The position numbers and the translations under genes are program-made. 62,928 nt of DNA from a bacterium (GTDB lineage Bacteria > UBP15 > UBA6099): NCBI GenBank assembly GCA_029564595.1, contig JAKQPS010000185.1, forward strand, positions 1 through 62,928, given 5' to 3'. The notes beneath the pieces are model-generated. The model worked only from the letters and a program-made list of their open reading frames with translations, was not told the origin of the DNA and made no database searches. Shown here piece by piece: positions 9,899 through 17,579 of this stretch (within the stretch, counting starts at the first letter, position 1; each line of letters opens with the position of its first letter).

Positions 9899-10990
9899 AT
9901 GAAGCTCCTCTCGCACTTCTCTCTATCTATTCTACTATCCGCGCTTGCGCTTGTTTTTTTGCCCTTTTTCGGCGAATGCGCGGAAATTAAGGAGCGGGAA
10001 TATGCGCCGGCGGCGGACCTGCTTAGAGAAGAAGCGGCGGCTTTTCTATCCGAAATAGAGGTTTCCAAGGCTGCGGCCCCGATGTTCAGGGAGAAAATCC
10101 GCGCCGCGCTCGACGGCCCCGGCTCAGTGTGTCCGGTGGATTTCGCGGCGCTCGTAGCCTCGCTGGACGTCACTGCGTCCGAAGTTTCCGCCGCTATGGA
10201 CGAACTCAAAAAGCTCCTCCCGGAGCGCGACAGGATCGCGCTTCTGCTCGCGGAGGCTGAAAGCAAGTCGCAGACCGACTACGCTTTCCGACTGAAACTG
10301 AGACTTGAGAATATCGACGCGAGGATTTCCGACGCGGACGCGATGGCGGCGGAGATTCTTCCGGAGTCTCTGTCGCGGTTCATCGCGCTTTTCGACAGGC
10401 ACAAAGGAATAAGCTGTCCCGAAGGGATGGTATTCATCGACGGGACGTTCTGCGTGGACGCGCATGAGGCGCCGAACAAAGAGGGAGAGCGCCCGGCGAC
10501 GGGGCTGAGTTGGGTTGCCGCGGCGAAGTTCTGCGAGGAAGCCGGGAAAAGGCTGTGCAAAGGCGGGGAATGGACGCGCGCATGCGCCGGGCCCGCCTGC
10601 GCCCCGAACAGAATCAACATGCCGGACTTCAACGCGTCCGCCTGCAACGCCGCTCTCAACATGACCCCCGCGACCGGGGTTTATGTATCCGGCTCGCGCC
10701 CTGAATGCGTGTCTCCCGAAGGTGTGGCGGATATATTCGGGAACGCGTGGGAATGGACGAACGAGAACTATAAGGATAGATATAAGACGCTCAGAGGCGG
10801 TTCCGGAAGCGCCGACCCGGCCCCGACTTGTGAAAACAGCGGGTGGGGGCTGCCGGGAACTTCTAGAAGTTACTCCGGGGCAAGGTGTTGCGCCGATCCC
10901 GCGGTTCAGCCGCCGCCCTCCCCCGCTCCGGAACAGACTGCGGACGACGCGCCCCAGACTGATACTGAAAAATCTCAACCGCCGCAATGA
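9899..10990 (+). CDS. Secreted protein with FGE/SUMF1-like domain
   Basis: A 363-residue exported protein. Residues 1-27 form a signal peptide ending GECA. Residues about 30-170 are helical and charged, probably a coiled-coil spacer. From GMVFIDGTFCVDAHEAPN (about 178) to RCCADP (about 342) the protein follows the formylglycine-generating-enzyme/SUMF1 fold: SWVAAAKFCEEAGKRLCKGGEW, then DIFGNAWEWTNE and the closing LRGGSG. Many such domains are ligand-binding or structural and not true sulfatase activators; the catalytic C-x4-C arrangement near the end of active enzymes is not seen, and instead there are several Cys that could make disulfides. A Pro-rich tail follows. The ATG at 9899 is the first after the AAAGGA signal. 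Confidence 0.8.
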   Translation: MKLLSHFSLSILLSALALVFLPFFGECAEIKEREYAPAADLLREEAAAFLSEIEVSKAAAPMFREKIRAALDGPGSVCPVDFAALVASLDVTASEVSAAMDELKKLLPERDRIALLLAEAESKSQTDYAFRLKLRLENIDARISDADAMAAEILPESLSRFIALFDRHKGISCPEGMVFIDGTFCVDAHEAPNKEGERPATGLSWVAAAKFCEEAGKRLCKGGEWTRACAGPACAPNRINMPDFNASACNAALNMTPATGVYVSGSRPECVSPEGVADIFGNAWEWTNENYKDRYKTLRGGSGSADPAPTCENSGWGLPGTSRSYSGARCCADPAVQPPPSPAPEQTADDAPQTDTEKSQPPQ

Positions 10991-11031
10991 GCCGAAACTG
11001 CTGAGCCGGCGAGCTATCAGGAACTGCGGAC

Positions 11032-11586
11032 TTGTACGACTTCCGACTATCAGAAAGATTTCCATGTCAGCCGGGCGAACTGTTCGAGCGCACGCTGCAC
11101 AATTTCGACGAGTATGAGAAATACGCGCCGAACGTGACCCGCGTGGAAGTGATATCGCGGGAGCCGATGGCGGACGGCAGGGAATTTATCACCGCGCAGA
11201 TATTCGCGAGGGCGGCGATTCCCGCGCCGATACGGGCGGTCTTCAACATGTCGCCGGAGATGAGTTGGAAGGAGTATTACACCGCCGACGTGGCGAACAG
11301 GACCGTCGACTGGCGGGTTGAAACGCCGGTGTTCACCGAGCATGTGGACTGCGGGGGAACATCGTCCGTTACGGAGTCGGCGGGCGGCTGCGAATTGCGA
11401 GTCGCCGGCTCTATGAAGATTAACATAGACGGAGTCCGGGGGATACCGCCTGCGGTGGCGCGAGCGGTGTGCGGGATGCTCGAACCTTTTATCGGAAACA
11501 TGGTGACGCTGAATTTGAAGAAATATTTCGGGGCGGTGCGGCAGGCGATGGAGAAAGAAGCGGAGAAAAAGCGAAAGCGGACTTGA
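11032..11586 (+). CDS. SRPBCC/START-like lipid-binding-fold protein
   Basis: 184 residues with the pattern of the polyketide-cyclase/START superfamily (DUF2505-like): an opening strand, a helix GELFERTLHNFDEYEKYAPNV, a curved antiparallel sheet (VTRVEVIS, FITAQIF, SWKEYYTAD, RTVDWRVE) and a long C-terminal helix (about 140-180). Such proteins bind hydrophobic ligands in a cavity. The start is TTG at 11032 with AGGA upstream. Its stop overlaps the possible TTG start of the radical SAM gene, so the two are translationally coupled. The window holds a distant paralogue at 62026-62538 with the same strand order. Confidence 0.7.
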   Translation: MYDFRLSERFPCQPGELFERTLHNFDEYEKYAPNVTRVEVISREPMADGREFITAQIFARAAIPAPIRAVFNMSPEMSWKEYYTADVANRTVDWRVETPVFTEHVDCGGTSSVTESAGGCELRVAGSMKINIDGVRGIPPAVARAVCGMLEPFIGNMVTLNLKKYFGAVRQAMEKEAEKKRKRT

Positions 11587-12605
11587 GGAACGGATTGGAC
11601 AACCGAGCTGAATACACGCCTAAAGGAATAGCGTTCGCGCCGAGTTACGAGTGTCCCGGGGGCTGCCTTCATTGCAACATCCCGTTCGATAGAATAGACG
11701 CGAAGGCGGAACTGGACGCGGGGTCTGCGGCGCGGGCGTTGCGCGAGGCGAAGGCGATGGGGCTTCATTCGTTCCAGTTTGTGGGCGGAGAGCCGACATT
11801 GCGCGGGGACTTCATGGTGGAAGTTGTCGCGGAAGGCAGGCGGCTGAGCATGAAGCCGCACAGGCCGCCTACGAACTGCGCGACCGCCGCGCGCCCGGAG
11901 TATCTGAGGGATTTGTTTGCGAGGTTGAAGCAGGCAGGGTTCACCGCCGGATTCCGCGTCAGTTGCGACGAGTTTCACGGCCGGGTTCCGCCGGAGAGCG
12001 TTGCGGGATTCATAGTGACGGCGGCGGATTATTTCGACCTGACGAGGTTCGCGATAGGCTGCTGCGACAAAGACGAGGGACGCTCGCGCGCGCGGCTCGA
12101 ACGCGTCGCCCGGGCGATGTCCGAAATGGGGCTGGAGTCCCGCGTCGGAGCGGCGAAAATGGAAACCGCGCGAGGGAGCATCAAGCTCGGCTTCTGGGCT
12201 CCCACGCGGCCCACATGGAAGTCTCTGCCCGACTCAGAGTTTGTTTTCAGGGACGTCGCCGATGAGGATGCCGGAGCAGGCGCCCCCCGCGACGGCTCCC
12301 CCGCGCCCATAACCCGCTTCGGATGCCTCGGCCCGCTCGGCGTCGGTTATGTCTGGATCGACCCCGACGGCAACGCCAGAGCCTGCTGCGGCAATGCCAA
12401 CTTGTTCTCTAATAAATTGATTATCGGCAACATACACGCCGAGCCGCTCGCCGCGATAATCGACCGCGCGCGACGCGACCCCGCCATAAGCGCCCTTGCG
12501 GAAGGCGGCCCGGTCGCCCTCGCCGCACAAATGGGACTTAGCGCCCTGCTCGACAGGAAATACACCCACCGCTGCGAGCTGTGCGCCGCCGTCCTGAACG
12601 CCTGA
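11583..12605 (+). CDS. Radical SAM protein with SPASM-like C-terminal cysteines
   Basis: About 340 residues. The cluster motif C-x3-C-x2-C is seen as YECPGGCLHC (near residue 20), followed by the FVGGEPTLRGDF motif that holds SAM (GGE). The C-terminal third holds further cysteines in the order FGCLGP, ACCGN and CELC, which fits auxiliary iron-sulphur cluster binding of the SPASM/twitch type. Substrate unknown. The start is taken as TTG at 11583, overlapping the stop of the SRPBCC gene; TTG at 11595 with GAGG upstream is equally possible. An 11-codon end of this gene (CELCAAVLNA and stop) recurs 640 bases downstream, beyond the hicBA module. Confidence 0.85.
   Translation: MRNGLDNRAEYTPKGIAFAPSYECPGGCLHCNIPFDRIDAKAELDAGSAARALREAKAMGLHSFQFVGGEPTLRGDFMVEVVAEGRRLSMKPHRPPTNCATAARPEYLRDLFARLKQAGFTAGFRVSCDEFHGRVPPESVAGFIVTAADYFDLTRFAIGCCDKDEGRSRARLERVARAMSEMGLESRVGAAKMETARGSIKLGFWAPTRPTWKSLPDSEFVFRDVADEDAGAGAPRDGSPAPITRFGCLGPLGVGYVWIDPDGNARACCGNANLFSNKLIIGNIHAEPLAAIIDRARRDPAISALAEGGPVALAAQMGLSALLDRKYTHRCELCAAVLNA
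12571..12605 (+). repeat. 35-base direct repeat, copy 1 (3' end of radical SAM gene)
   Basis: The last 35 bases of the radical SAM gene match 13211-13245 at 32 of 35 positions; all three differences are G here and T in the second copy. The two copies flank the hicBA module exactly 640 bases apart. Confidence 0.8.
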
Positions 12606-12680
12606 TTCATGTTGTTAGGATATTCGCAAGCGAGGCTTCAATGAAATCTCTCAGCGCGACAAAACAGCGGGATTCAGATA

Positions 12681-12916
12681 CTATTCCCTATCCAATAATT
12701 CTATGAATTCATCTGTCGTAAGAACTGCTTTGGCTATCAGTTTTCTAAGCAGGCCGCGCTTGACATCCTTGTTGCCGTGAACCGGCACGGTCAAATTGCA
12801 TGCCATGCCGTCTTTCTTCAGCGTCACATGGCTGCCTTCAACTCTTGCTACGCGCCACCCGTTTTTCTGAACGCTTTTATCGCTTCTTTGCCCGATATGA
12901 CCGGCAGTTTGCCCAT
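12681..12916 (-). pseudogene. hicA: hicA toxin, frameshifted
   Basis: HicA is the mRNA interferase of the HicAB toxin-antitoxin system, a small dsRBD-like protein. From ATG at 12916 the frame reads MGKLPVISGKEAIKAF, the classic HicA start, then runs into TAG after 22 codons. In the shifted frame the protein continues QKNGWRVARVEGSHV, then LTVPVHGNKDVKRGLLRKLI and ends ELLDRE at 12681. The catalytic histidine (GSH) and the PVH motif are intact. Total span is 236 bases, one short of 79 codons, so a single base is missing around 12863-12873, next to runs of A and T. It is either a genuinely inactivated toxin or a sequencing error. It starts one base after the hicB stop. Confidence 0.85.
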
Positions 12917-12917
12917 G

Positions 12918-13133
12918 TCACAGAGCTACCTCAAGAACTTGTTGCTTGATATTTAGTTTTTCTGGAATGGAACCGTATTCGGCTTTCAGCCAGCCGCGTA
13001 TCGCTTCTTTGATATTCTCCACGGCCTCTTCAACCGTATCCCCCTGCGAGGCGCAACCCGGAAGAGCCGGACATTCAATCACATATCCGCCGTCCTCTTG
13101 GTCTTCTTCAATGAACACATTAAACTTCAACAT
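12918..13133 (-). CDS. hicB: HicB-family antitoxin
   Basis: A 71-residue partial RNase H-fold antitoxin that neutralises HicA. The family signature is plain: FNVFIEEDQEDGGYVIECPALPGC, then ASQGDTVEEAVENIKEAI. It ends at LEVAL without the C-terminal DNA-binding domain found in longer HicB proteins, so it belongs to the short form and regulation of the operon may need the complex. The ATG at 13133 follows GAGGTGGAG, a strong ribosome site. Order is hicB then hicA. Confidence 0.92.
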   Translation of the reverse strand: MLKFNVFIEEDQEDGGYVIECPALPGCASQGDTVEEAVENIKEAIRGWLKAEYGSIPEKLNIKQQVLEVAL

Positions 13134-13161
13134 GGCTCCACCTCGATTGTCGATCCGGCCT

Positions 13162-13178
13162 TTACAATAATATTGTAA
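13162..13178. promoter_or_regulatory. Palindromic candidate operator of hicBA
   Basis: TTACAAT-AAT-ATTGTAA, perfect seven-base arms, sits 29 bases upstream of the hicB ATG. It contains TACAAT on the minus strand, a plausible -10. An operator over the -10 agrees with autoregulation known for HicAB. Confidence 0.5.
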
Positions 13179-13210
13179 GCCTATCTGGCGTTTCTTTCCA
13201 GCGAGAAGCC

Positions 13211-13245
13211 TCTGCGAGCTTTGCGCCGCCGTCCTTAACGCCTGA
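13211..13245 (+). repeat. 35-base direct repeat, copy 2 (orphan gene end)
   Basis: An orphan copy of the radical SAM gene end, in frame for CELCAAVLNA and a TGA stop, located between the hicBA operator and the decarboxylase promoter. No open frame leads into it. Together with 12571-12605 it brackets hicBA. Confidence 0.8.
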
Positions 13246-13278
13246 CGCGCCGCGCTTAGGAGGATCGTTCGCGCGTTC

Positions 13279-13307
13279 TTGTGCGGCGCGCCTCCTTTCT
13301 CTATAAT
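13279..13307 (+). promoter_or_regulatory. Candidate promoter of the decarboxylase-like gene
   Basis: TTGTGC (13279-13284, 3 of 6), a 17-base spacer and a perfect TATAAT (13302-13307), 31 bases before the ATG at 13338. Confidence 0.45.
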
Positions 13308-13337
13308 CTTCCCAACATTTATTTTGCGAGGTTTTTC

Positions 13338-14222
13338 ATGAAACCGACATTCACGTTCGACGAATCCATTCTGAACAACGACGACAAGTTCTCGGACAAG
13401 TTTTTCAAGCGCTTCAAACTGCGCCACGCGCCGGAACCGATTGTGCTCAAAGACGGCATCAGAAAGAACTACAGGTTCCCCACTTTCTACAGCGACGTCA
13501 CATGCGCGATGGCGATCTTTATGTGCGACTACGAGAAAGCGAAGAAAATCATGCCGCACCCGAAGGTGAAGCCTGTGAAGATGACGCTGGGCCGCTCGAT
13601 CGTCGCGTTCTCGTGCTACGAATACAAGAACGTGATGGGAGTGCCGCCCTACAATGAAATCGCAATGACAATCCCCGTGATGGTGGACTCGCAGGCGGAC
13701 ATCCCGGTGCTGCCGATGGTAATGTCCAATCTGTTTAAGGAGTTCGGATACTATGTGTTCTCGATGCCGGTGACATCCTACGAAAACCAGTTGAGGGGCA
13801 ATAATATCTGGGGGCTTCCTAAGGTGACGCAGGAGATCGAGATATACGAAGAGGACGGGGACTGCGTGACAATCGCCAAAGAGGAGTCGGGAAAGGAATA
13901 CCTGCGGGTGCGCGTCCCCATTGAAGGAAACGCGGAGGCATTCGACGTGAAGTCCAACCTGTACACCCGGCTGGGAGACAGGTTCCTGCAGAGCGAGACG
14001 AACTTCAAGGCGACATTTCGGGTGAACAAAAACATGGGCCTTCTGCTGAAAAAGGGCGCGGAGCCTGACAGAGAATATCTGTGGTTCGGCGACAGCCCGT
14101 CGGCGCGGATTCTCAACGAACTGGACATCGAACGGCAGCCGTTCCAGTTGAGGTTCGCTAGAGGCATGAACAGTTGTTTTGATTTGCCCAATACAAAATA
14201 CAAATCGCCAATTCAGTTTTAG
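13338..14222 (+). CDS. Acetoacetate decarboxylase family protein
   Basis: 294 residues of the acetoacetate-decarboxylase-like fold. The key segment RGNNIWGLPKVTQEI places Lys 162 where the Schiff-base lysine lies in the family (W-G-x-P-K). Conserved FSCYEY (91-96), PYNEI (104-108) and the KSNLYTRLGDRF segment are also present. True acetoacetate decarboxylases are about 245-265 residues; this one has a longer N-terminus, and many relatives act as aldolase-dehydratases, so decarboxylation of acetoacetate itself is not assured. The ATG at 13338 has GAGG seven bases before it. It is followed 25 bases later by a ketopantoate-reductase-like gene, and the two are probably one transcript. Confidence 0.8.
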   Translation: MKPTFTFDESILNNDDKFSDKFFKRFKLRHAPEPIVLKDGIRKNYRFPTFYSDVTCAMAIFMCDYEKAKKIMPHPKVKPVKMTLGRSIVAFSCYEYKNVMGVPPYNEIAMTIPVMVDSQADIPVLPMVMSNLFKEFGYYVFSMPVTSYENQLRGNNIWGLPKVTQEIEIYEEDGDCVTIAKEESGKEYLRVRVPIEGNAEAFDVKSNLYTRLGDRFLQSETNFKATFRVNKNMGLLLKKGAEPDREYLWFGDSPSARILNELDIERQPFQLRFARGMNSCFDLPNTKYKSPIQF

Positions 14223-14247
14223 CCTGAGCGCGCGGAGGATAACGACA

Positions 14248-15270
14248 ATGATGAAGCTGGTATTTTTCGGAGCGGGAGCCGTCGGGGCGTCCGTCGGCGG
14301 CTGGATAGCTGAAAAACACGAAGAAGTGTATTTCGTGGACAAGCCGGAGATTGTCGACAGACTCCGCGAGGATGGCGTCACATTCTACCAGCAGGGAGAA
14401 GAGAAGCGGGCCGTGAACGTGAAGGTGAAAGCGGCTTGCGACATCTCGGAAATCGAAGACCCGGACGTCATAGTGGTGTCGGTGAAGAACTACAGCCTCG
14501 ACCCCGTGGCGAGCATGTTGAAAGACAAGGTGGGCGACCTGCCGATAATTGTCGCGCTCCAGAACGGCGTTGAGAACCAGAAAATTCTTCCAAAATATTT
14601 TTCCCGCGTTCTGTACGGCGTGATATGTTACAACGCGTGGCTGGACAAGCCGGGGACTGTGGGCTTCCAGAAGCGCGGGCCGATCGTGCTAGGCGCGCTC
14701 GACGACGAAATGAAGTTCGAGTCAAAAATGGTCGCGCGCGTCTTCAACAAAGGCGTCGAAACGATTGTCACGCCGCACATTCAGGACGCCGCCCACTCGA
14801 AAATAATCATCAACCTGACCAACTCGCTGACCACGCTCGTTGGTCACAAGTTCCGCGAGATATCCGACCCGGCCCTGTTCCAGAAGCTGTTGACCAACCT
14901 GACGTATGAAGGCGTGCAAGTGGTGAAGGCCGCCGGATACGGCGAGTGCAAACTCGGCGGCATGCCGTCTTGGATGGTGATGGAGATGGCCACGAAGCTG
15001 CCGCCATTCATCTCAAAACCCATCTTCGACAAGAACGTCAAAAAGATGGTCGTCAGCAGCATGGCGCAGGACATCATCCAGCGCGGCGGCGGAGATTCCG
15101 AACTGGACACGATAAACGGGCGAATAATCGAGTTGGCGGATCAATTCGGCGTGGACATCCCATACAACCGGGCGGTGTTCAAGATGTGCAAAGCCGAGTT
15201 CGCCAAGCCCAAGTTCGAGCCGCTCGACGTGCGGGACGTCTGGGCCGAAGTCAGCAAAAACATACGGTAG
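14248..15270 (+). CDS. Ketopantoate reductase (PanE/ApbA) family oxidoreductase
   Basis: 340 residues. The N-terminus has the NADPH-binding loop FFGAGAVGASVGGWIA, and the middle has the family motif VALQNGVENQ (near residue 100) with the conserved Asn, and a lysine in SKIIINLTNSL that aligns with the catalytic Lys of PanE. The C-terminal helical domain holds PYNRAVFKM, close to the family consensus P.N..l. The start ATG at 14248 has GGAGG nine bases upstream. It could make pantoate, but such paralogues often reduce other 2-oxo acids, and no other pantothenate gene lies here. Coupling to the decarboxylase-like gene suggests a shared beta-keto or 2-keto acid route. Confidence 0.8.
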   Translation: MMKLVFFGAGAVGASVGGWIAEKHEEVYFVDKPEIVDRLREDGVTFYQQGEEKRAVNVKVKAACDISEIEDPDVIVVSVKNYSLDPVASMLKDKVGDLPIIVALQNGVENQKILPKYFSRVLYGVICYNAWLDKPGTVGFQKRGPIVLGALDDEMKFESKMVARVFNKGVETIVTPHIQDAAHSKIIINLTNSLTTLVGHKFREISDPALFQKLLTNLTYEGVQVVKAAGYGECKLGGMPSWMVMEMATKLPPFISKPIFDKNVKKMVVSSMAQDIIQRGGGDSELDTINGRIIELADQFGVDIPYNRAVFKMCKAEFAKPKFEPLDVRDVWAEVSKNIR

Positions 15271-15401
15271 AAACAGCGGCCCGGCGGGTCGCCCGCATCA
15301 TGAGCGTATCGCCTAGCCTAACGCAATATATCACATTATCCCATTCTATTCAGCGAGCCGTGTTGCGTATGCGCAATCAACGAGTCTTGTTCAATCTGGG
15401 G

Positions 15402-16508
15402 TCAGGGCGCGAGAACGTGGAATGTGTAATCTTTCCCCATCGGCGCGCCGAACATGTCGCGGATGGAGTCTTTGACTGTCACATCGAAGCGCGAATCTGC
15501 GGGAAGGTCGGCGGCGGGACGGAACTGCAACATGTTGTGCCCGTACGACCAGTGAAACGCGCCATCAATGCGCGCGCCGTTCGGCCCTGTCACGAACACT
15601 GTCTCCGGAGTTATTGAACTCTGGTCGTATTTCTCGGAGAAGAAAATATTGATTGACGAATCGACTGTCCCGGCGCGGCGGGATATAAGCGCGCCGCCGT
15701 TTTCGGGATATGTCGCGAACACTAGATCAACCGGAATATCGTTTAGTTTTTTCCATCGCGCCTCCCAGTAAAGGGCGGTGAGGCGTCCGAGGTGTTCCAC
15801 TCCGCCGGGGGCCTGCATATAGTTGGCCGCGCCCCACGGTATCTTCTGCCTGACTATTTCCGATTCGTTCTTGTGAAGTATCTTTGTGCCCTCAAAAGCC
15901 AGATAGAGGAACCTGAGACCTGAAATCATCTGGCGGCGGATGTCCGGCCACGGAGCGCCGAGTTTTTCGTAAACTTTTTCAAGATGCGATACGGGGGTAA
16001 GGCGCGCGGGGTTGCCCTTGAGACGCGCGGCGGCGGACAACTCGTTCCTGCCGTGTTCTCCCATGCACACCATGTCCAGCCCCCGGTCGACGTCGTCCTG
16101 CGTCCCGCCGTCGGCCTCCGTCACTTTCTCTATGAAAAGGTGGTCGAACACCTGATCCTCGAACCCGTGCGCCATCGCTCCGAGCAGATGCGCGATCAGC
16201 CTCTCGTATTCAGGATGCGACGGCCCGATATCGTTCCTGATGTAATCAATGTATCCGTTGTGGAACTCCGACCAGTGGGAGTATTCGCCGTACTTGTTGC
16301 CGCCCGCGTATCCGCTGTCCGGATACCACGACGCCCAGAGAACGATATCCCTGTTTCTTTCCAGCAACCTTTTTAGTTCCGGGTCTGAGACGTTCGAGAC
16401 GGCTTTCTCGGACATGAACATGTGGAGAGTTCCGCCGGCGGCCAGAGCGGCGGAGCCTGCCGCGAGCGCCGCAGCGGCGACGGCTATAGCGCAGATTAAT
16501 TTCCTCAT
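15402..16508 (-). CDS. Secreted zinc-dependent phospholipase C-like protein with Ig-like tail
   Basis: A 368-residue exported protein with signal peptide (1-24, ending AALAA). The body follows the zinc-dependent phospholipase C family: HMFMSEKAV near the mature N-terminus, then EYSHWSEFHNG, IAHLLGAMAHGFEDQVFDH (about 104-122), where the His/Asp set resembles the trinuclear zinc ligands. Residues about 260-365 form a beta-sandwich with SSINIFFSEKYD, GAFHWSYGHNMLQFRP and RFDVTVKDSIRDMFG, like a bacterial Ig-like Big_5 domain. It may attack phospholipids or GPI-like anchors outside the cell. GGGAG precedes the ATG. It converges with the reductase gene (131-base gap without a clear terminator). 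Confidence 0.75.
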   Translation of the reverse strand: MRKLICAIAVAAAALAAGSAALAAGGTLHMFMSEKAVSNVSDPELKRLLERNRDIVLWASWYPDSGYAGGNKYGEYSHWSEFHNGYIDYIRNDIGPSHPEYERLIAHLLGAMAHGFEDQVFDHLFIEKVTEADGGTQDDVDRGLDMVCMGEHGRNELSAAARLKGNPARLTPVSHLEKVYEKLGAPWPDIRRQMISGLRFLYLAFEGTKILHKNESEIVRQKIPWGAANYMQAPGGVEHLGRLTALYWEARWKKLNDIPVDLVFATYPENGGALISRRAGTVDSSINIFFSEKYDQSSITPETVFVTGPNGARIDGAFHWSYGHNMLQFRPAADLPADSRFDVTVKDSIRDMFGAPMGKDYTFHVLAP

Positions 16509-16716
16509 ATTCGCTAGCTCCCGCGCGGGCCGTTGTTCGCCCGCGATGTCTTATTTCATTGATTATATGGAGAGGGGATGCGCGCCGCCAACATGTTTTT
16601 CAGAAACACGGGGCAGCGCGCGCCGGCGGCGCGGCGCGGAGTCTCTATCGGTTTTTTCTCGTTTAATATAAAATCTATCGGGGAGAGAAGCGGCGCAAGC
16701 GCGCCGGGGGAACGGA

Positions 16717-17574
16717 ATGAAACTGAAATCCACGGAAAGGCTTCATGTCGCGGTGGTCGGAGCGACGCACGGCGCGGAAGCGGCGGCGGGCGAACCGGGG
16801 TATCCCGGCGGGGCGGCGCGCGCGGCGCGGCTGTCCGTCTGCCTGACGGGCCTCGGCTGCCGTGTGTTCCACCTTTCGTGCGCGGGACTGGACTCTGCGG
16901 GCGCGGGGCTTATCAACGAACTGGCGCGGCGCGGCGTGAACGTGGACTTCATGGAAAGGGCCGAGCCTTCGGCTCCCGGTTCCCGTCCGGTGATGACCAA
17001 CACCGCCCTGCTTGCCGCCCGCGCGATGATTTCTTCCTGCCACCTGATGGCGGTAGTCCCGGATATTCCTGAAGAGACATTTGATTTCGCATTGCGAGTA
17101 GCGCGGCATTTCGGCGTGCCTGTTCTCTGCGCGGCGGCTCCCGGCTGCGATTACATCGGGTCGCGCATGAGGATGTTGGACGTGCTGGTGGCCGGGGACG
17201 ACGCGACGCTTGAGTTGTCGCGCATACGGCCGTCGGACATGGAAACAGCCGAGGAAGCCGCCGACTACTTTTTGAAAAAGGGAGCGGGAGCCTCTGTGAT
17301 ATATCACGGGGCGCGCGGGGCGACCGCCGGATGCGAAATCCGAGAAGCGGCCCACTATCCCGCGCCCGTGCGCGAAGGGCAGTTCGGAGAGCAGTCGGAA
17401 GACATGTTCGCGGCGGCGCTCTGCTGCGCGTTGACGCTCAGGCGGCCGCTGCCCGACGCGGCGACGTACGCGATAGCGGCGGCGGCAGCCGCAGCCGGGG
17501 CGCCCCCCGATGCGACTCCGCCCGGACACCGCGAGATAACTCAAAAACTGGCTCCATCCAGACAGTCGAGGTAG
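16717..17574 (+). CDS. Divergent PfkB/ribokinase-family protein
   Basis: 285 residues that follow the ribokinase fold in outline: GGAARAARLSVCLTGLGC (about 30-47) corresponds to the substrate loop GG...N.A..la.LG, and the C-terminal FGEQSEDMFAAALCCAL lies where active kinases have the DTTGAGDaF anion hole. Here GAGD is replaced by QSED, keeping only the aspartate, so ATP-dependent activity is doubtful or altered. The sheet start is short compared with true PfkB proteins (about 300-330). It begins an operon with a SIS isomerase gene (five bases downstream) and nagA, so an amino-sugar role is inferred. Confidence 0.6.
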   Translation: MKLKSTERLHVAVVGATHGAEAAAGEPGYPGGAARAARLSVCLTGLGCRVFHLSCAGLDSAGAGLINELARRGVNVDFMERAEPSAPGSRPVMTNTALLAARAMISSCHLMAVVPDIPEETFDFALRVARHFGVPVLCAAAPGCDYIGSRMRMLDVLVAGDDATLELSRIRPSDMETAEEAADYFLKKGAGASVIYHGARGATAGCEIREAAHYPAPVREGQFGEQSEDMFAAALCCALTLRRPLPDAATYAIAAAAAAAGAPPDATPPGHREITQKLAPSRQSR

Positions 17575-17579
17575 AAGAC

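Noticed and set aside
9899-10990. True formylglycine-generating enzyme for sulfatases
   Set aside because: The catalytic Cys arrangement is not seen, and no sulfatase gene lies in the window; the fold alone is supported.
13134-14381. Extension of the hicB frame to 14381 as a 487-residue protein
   Set aside because: The part beyond 13133 is antisense to the decarboxylase gene, has low-complexity His/Arg content, and hicB has its own strong ribosome site and operator.
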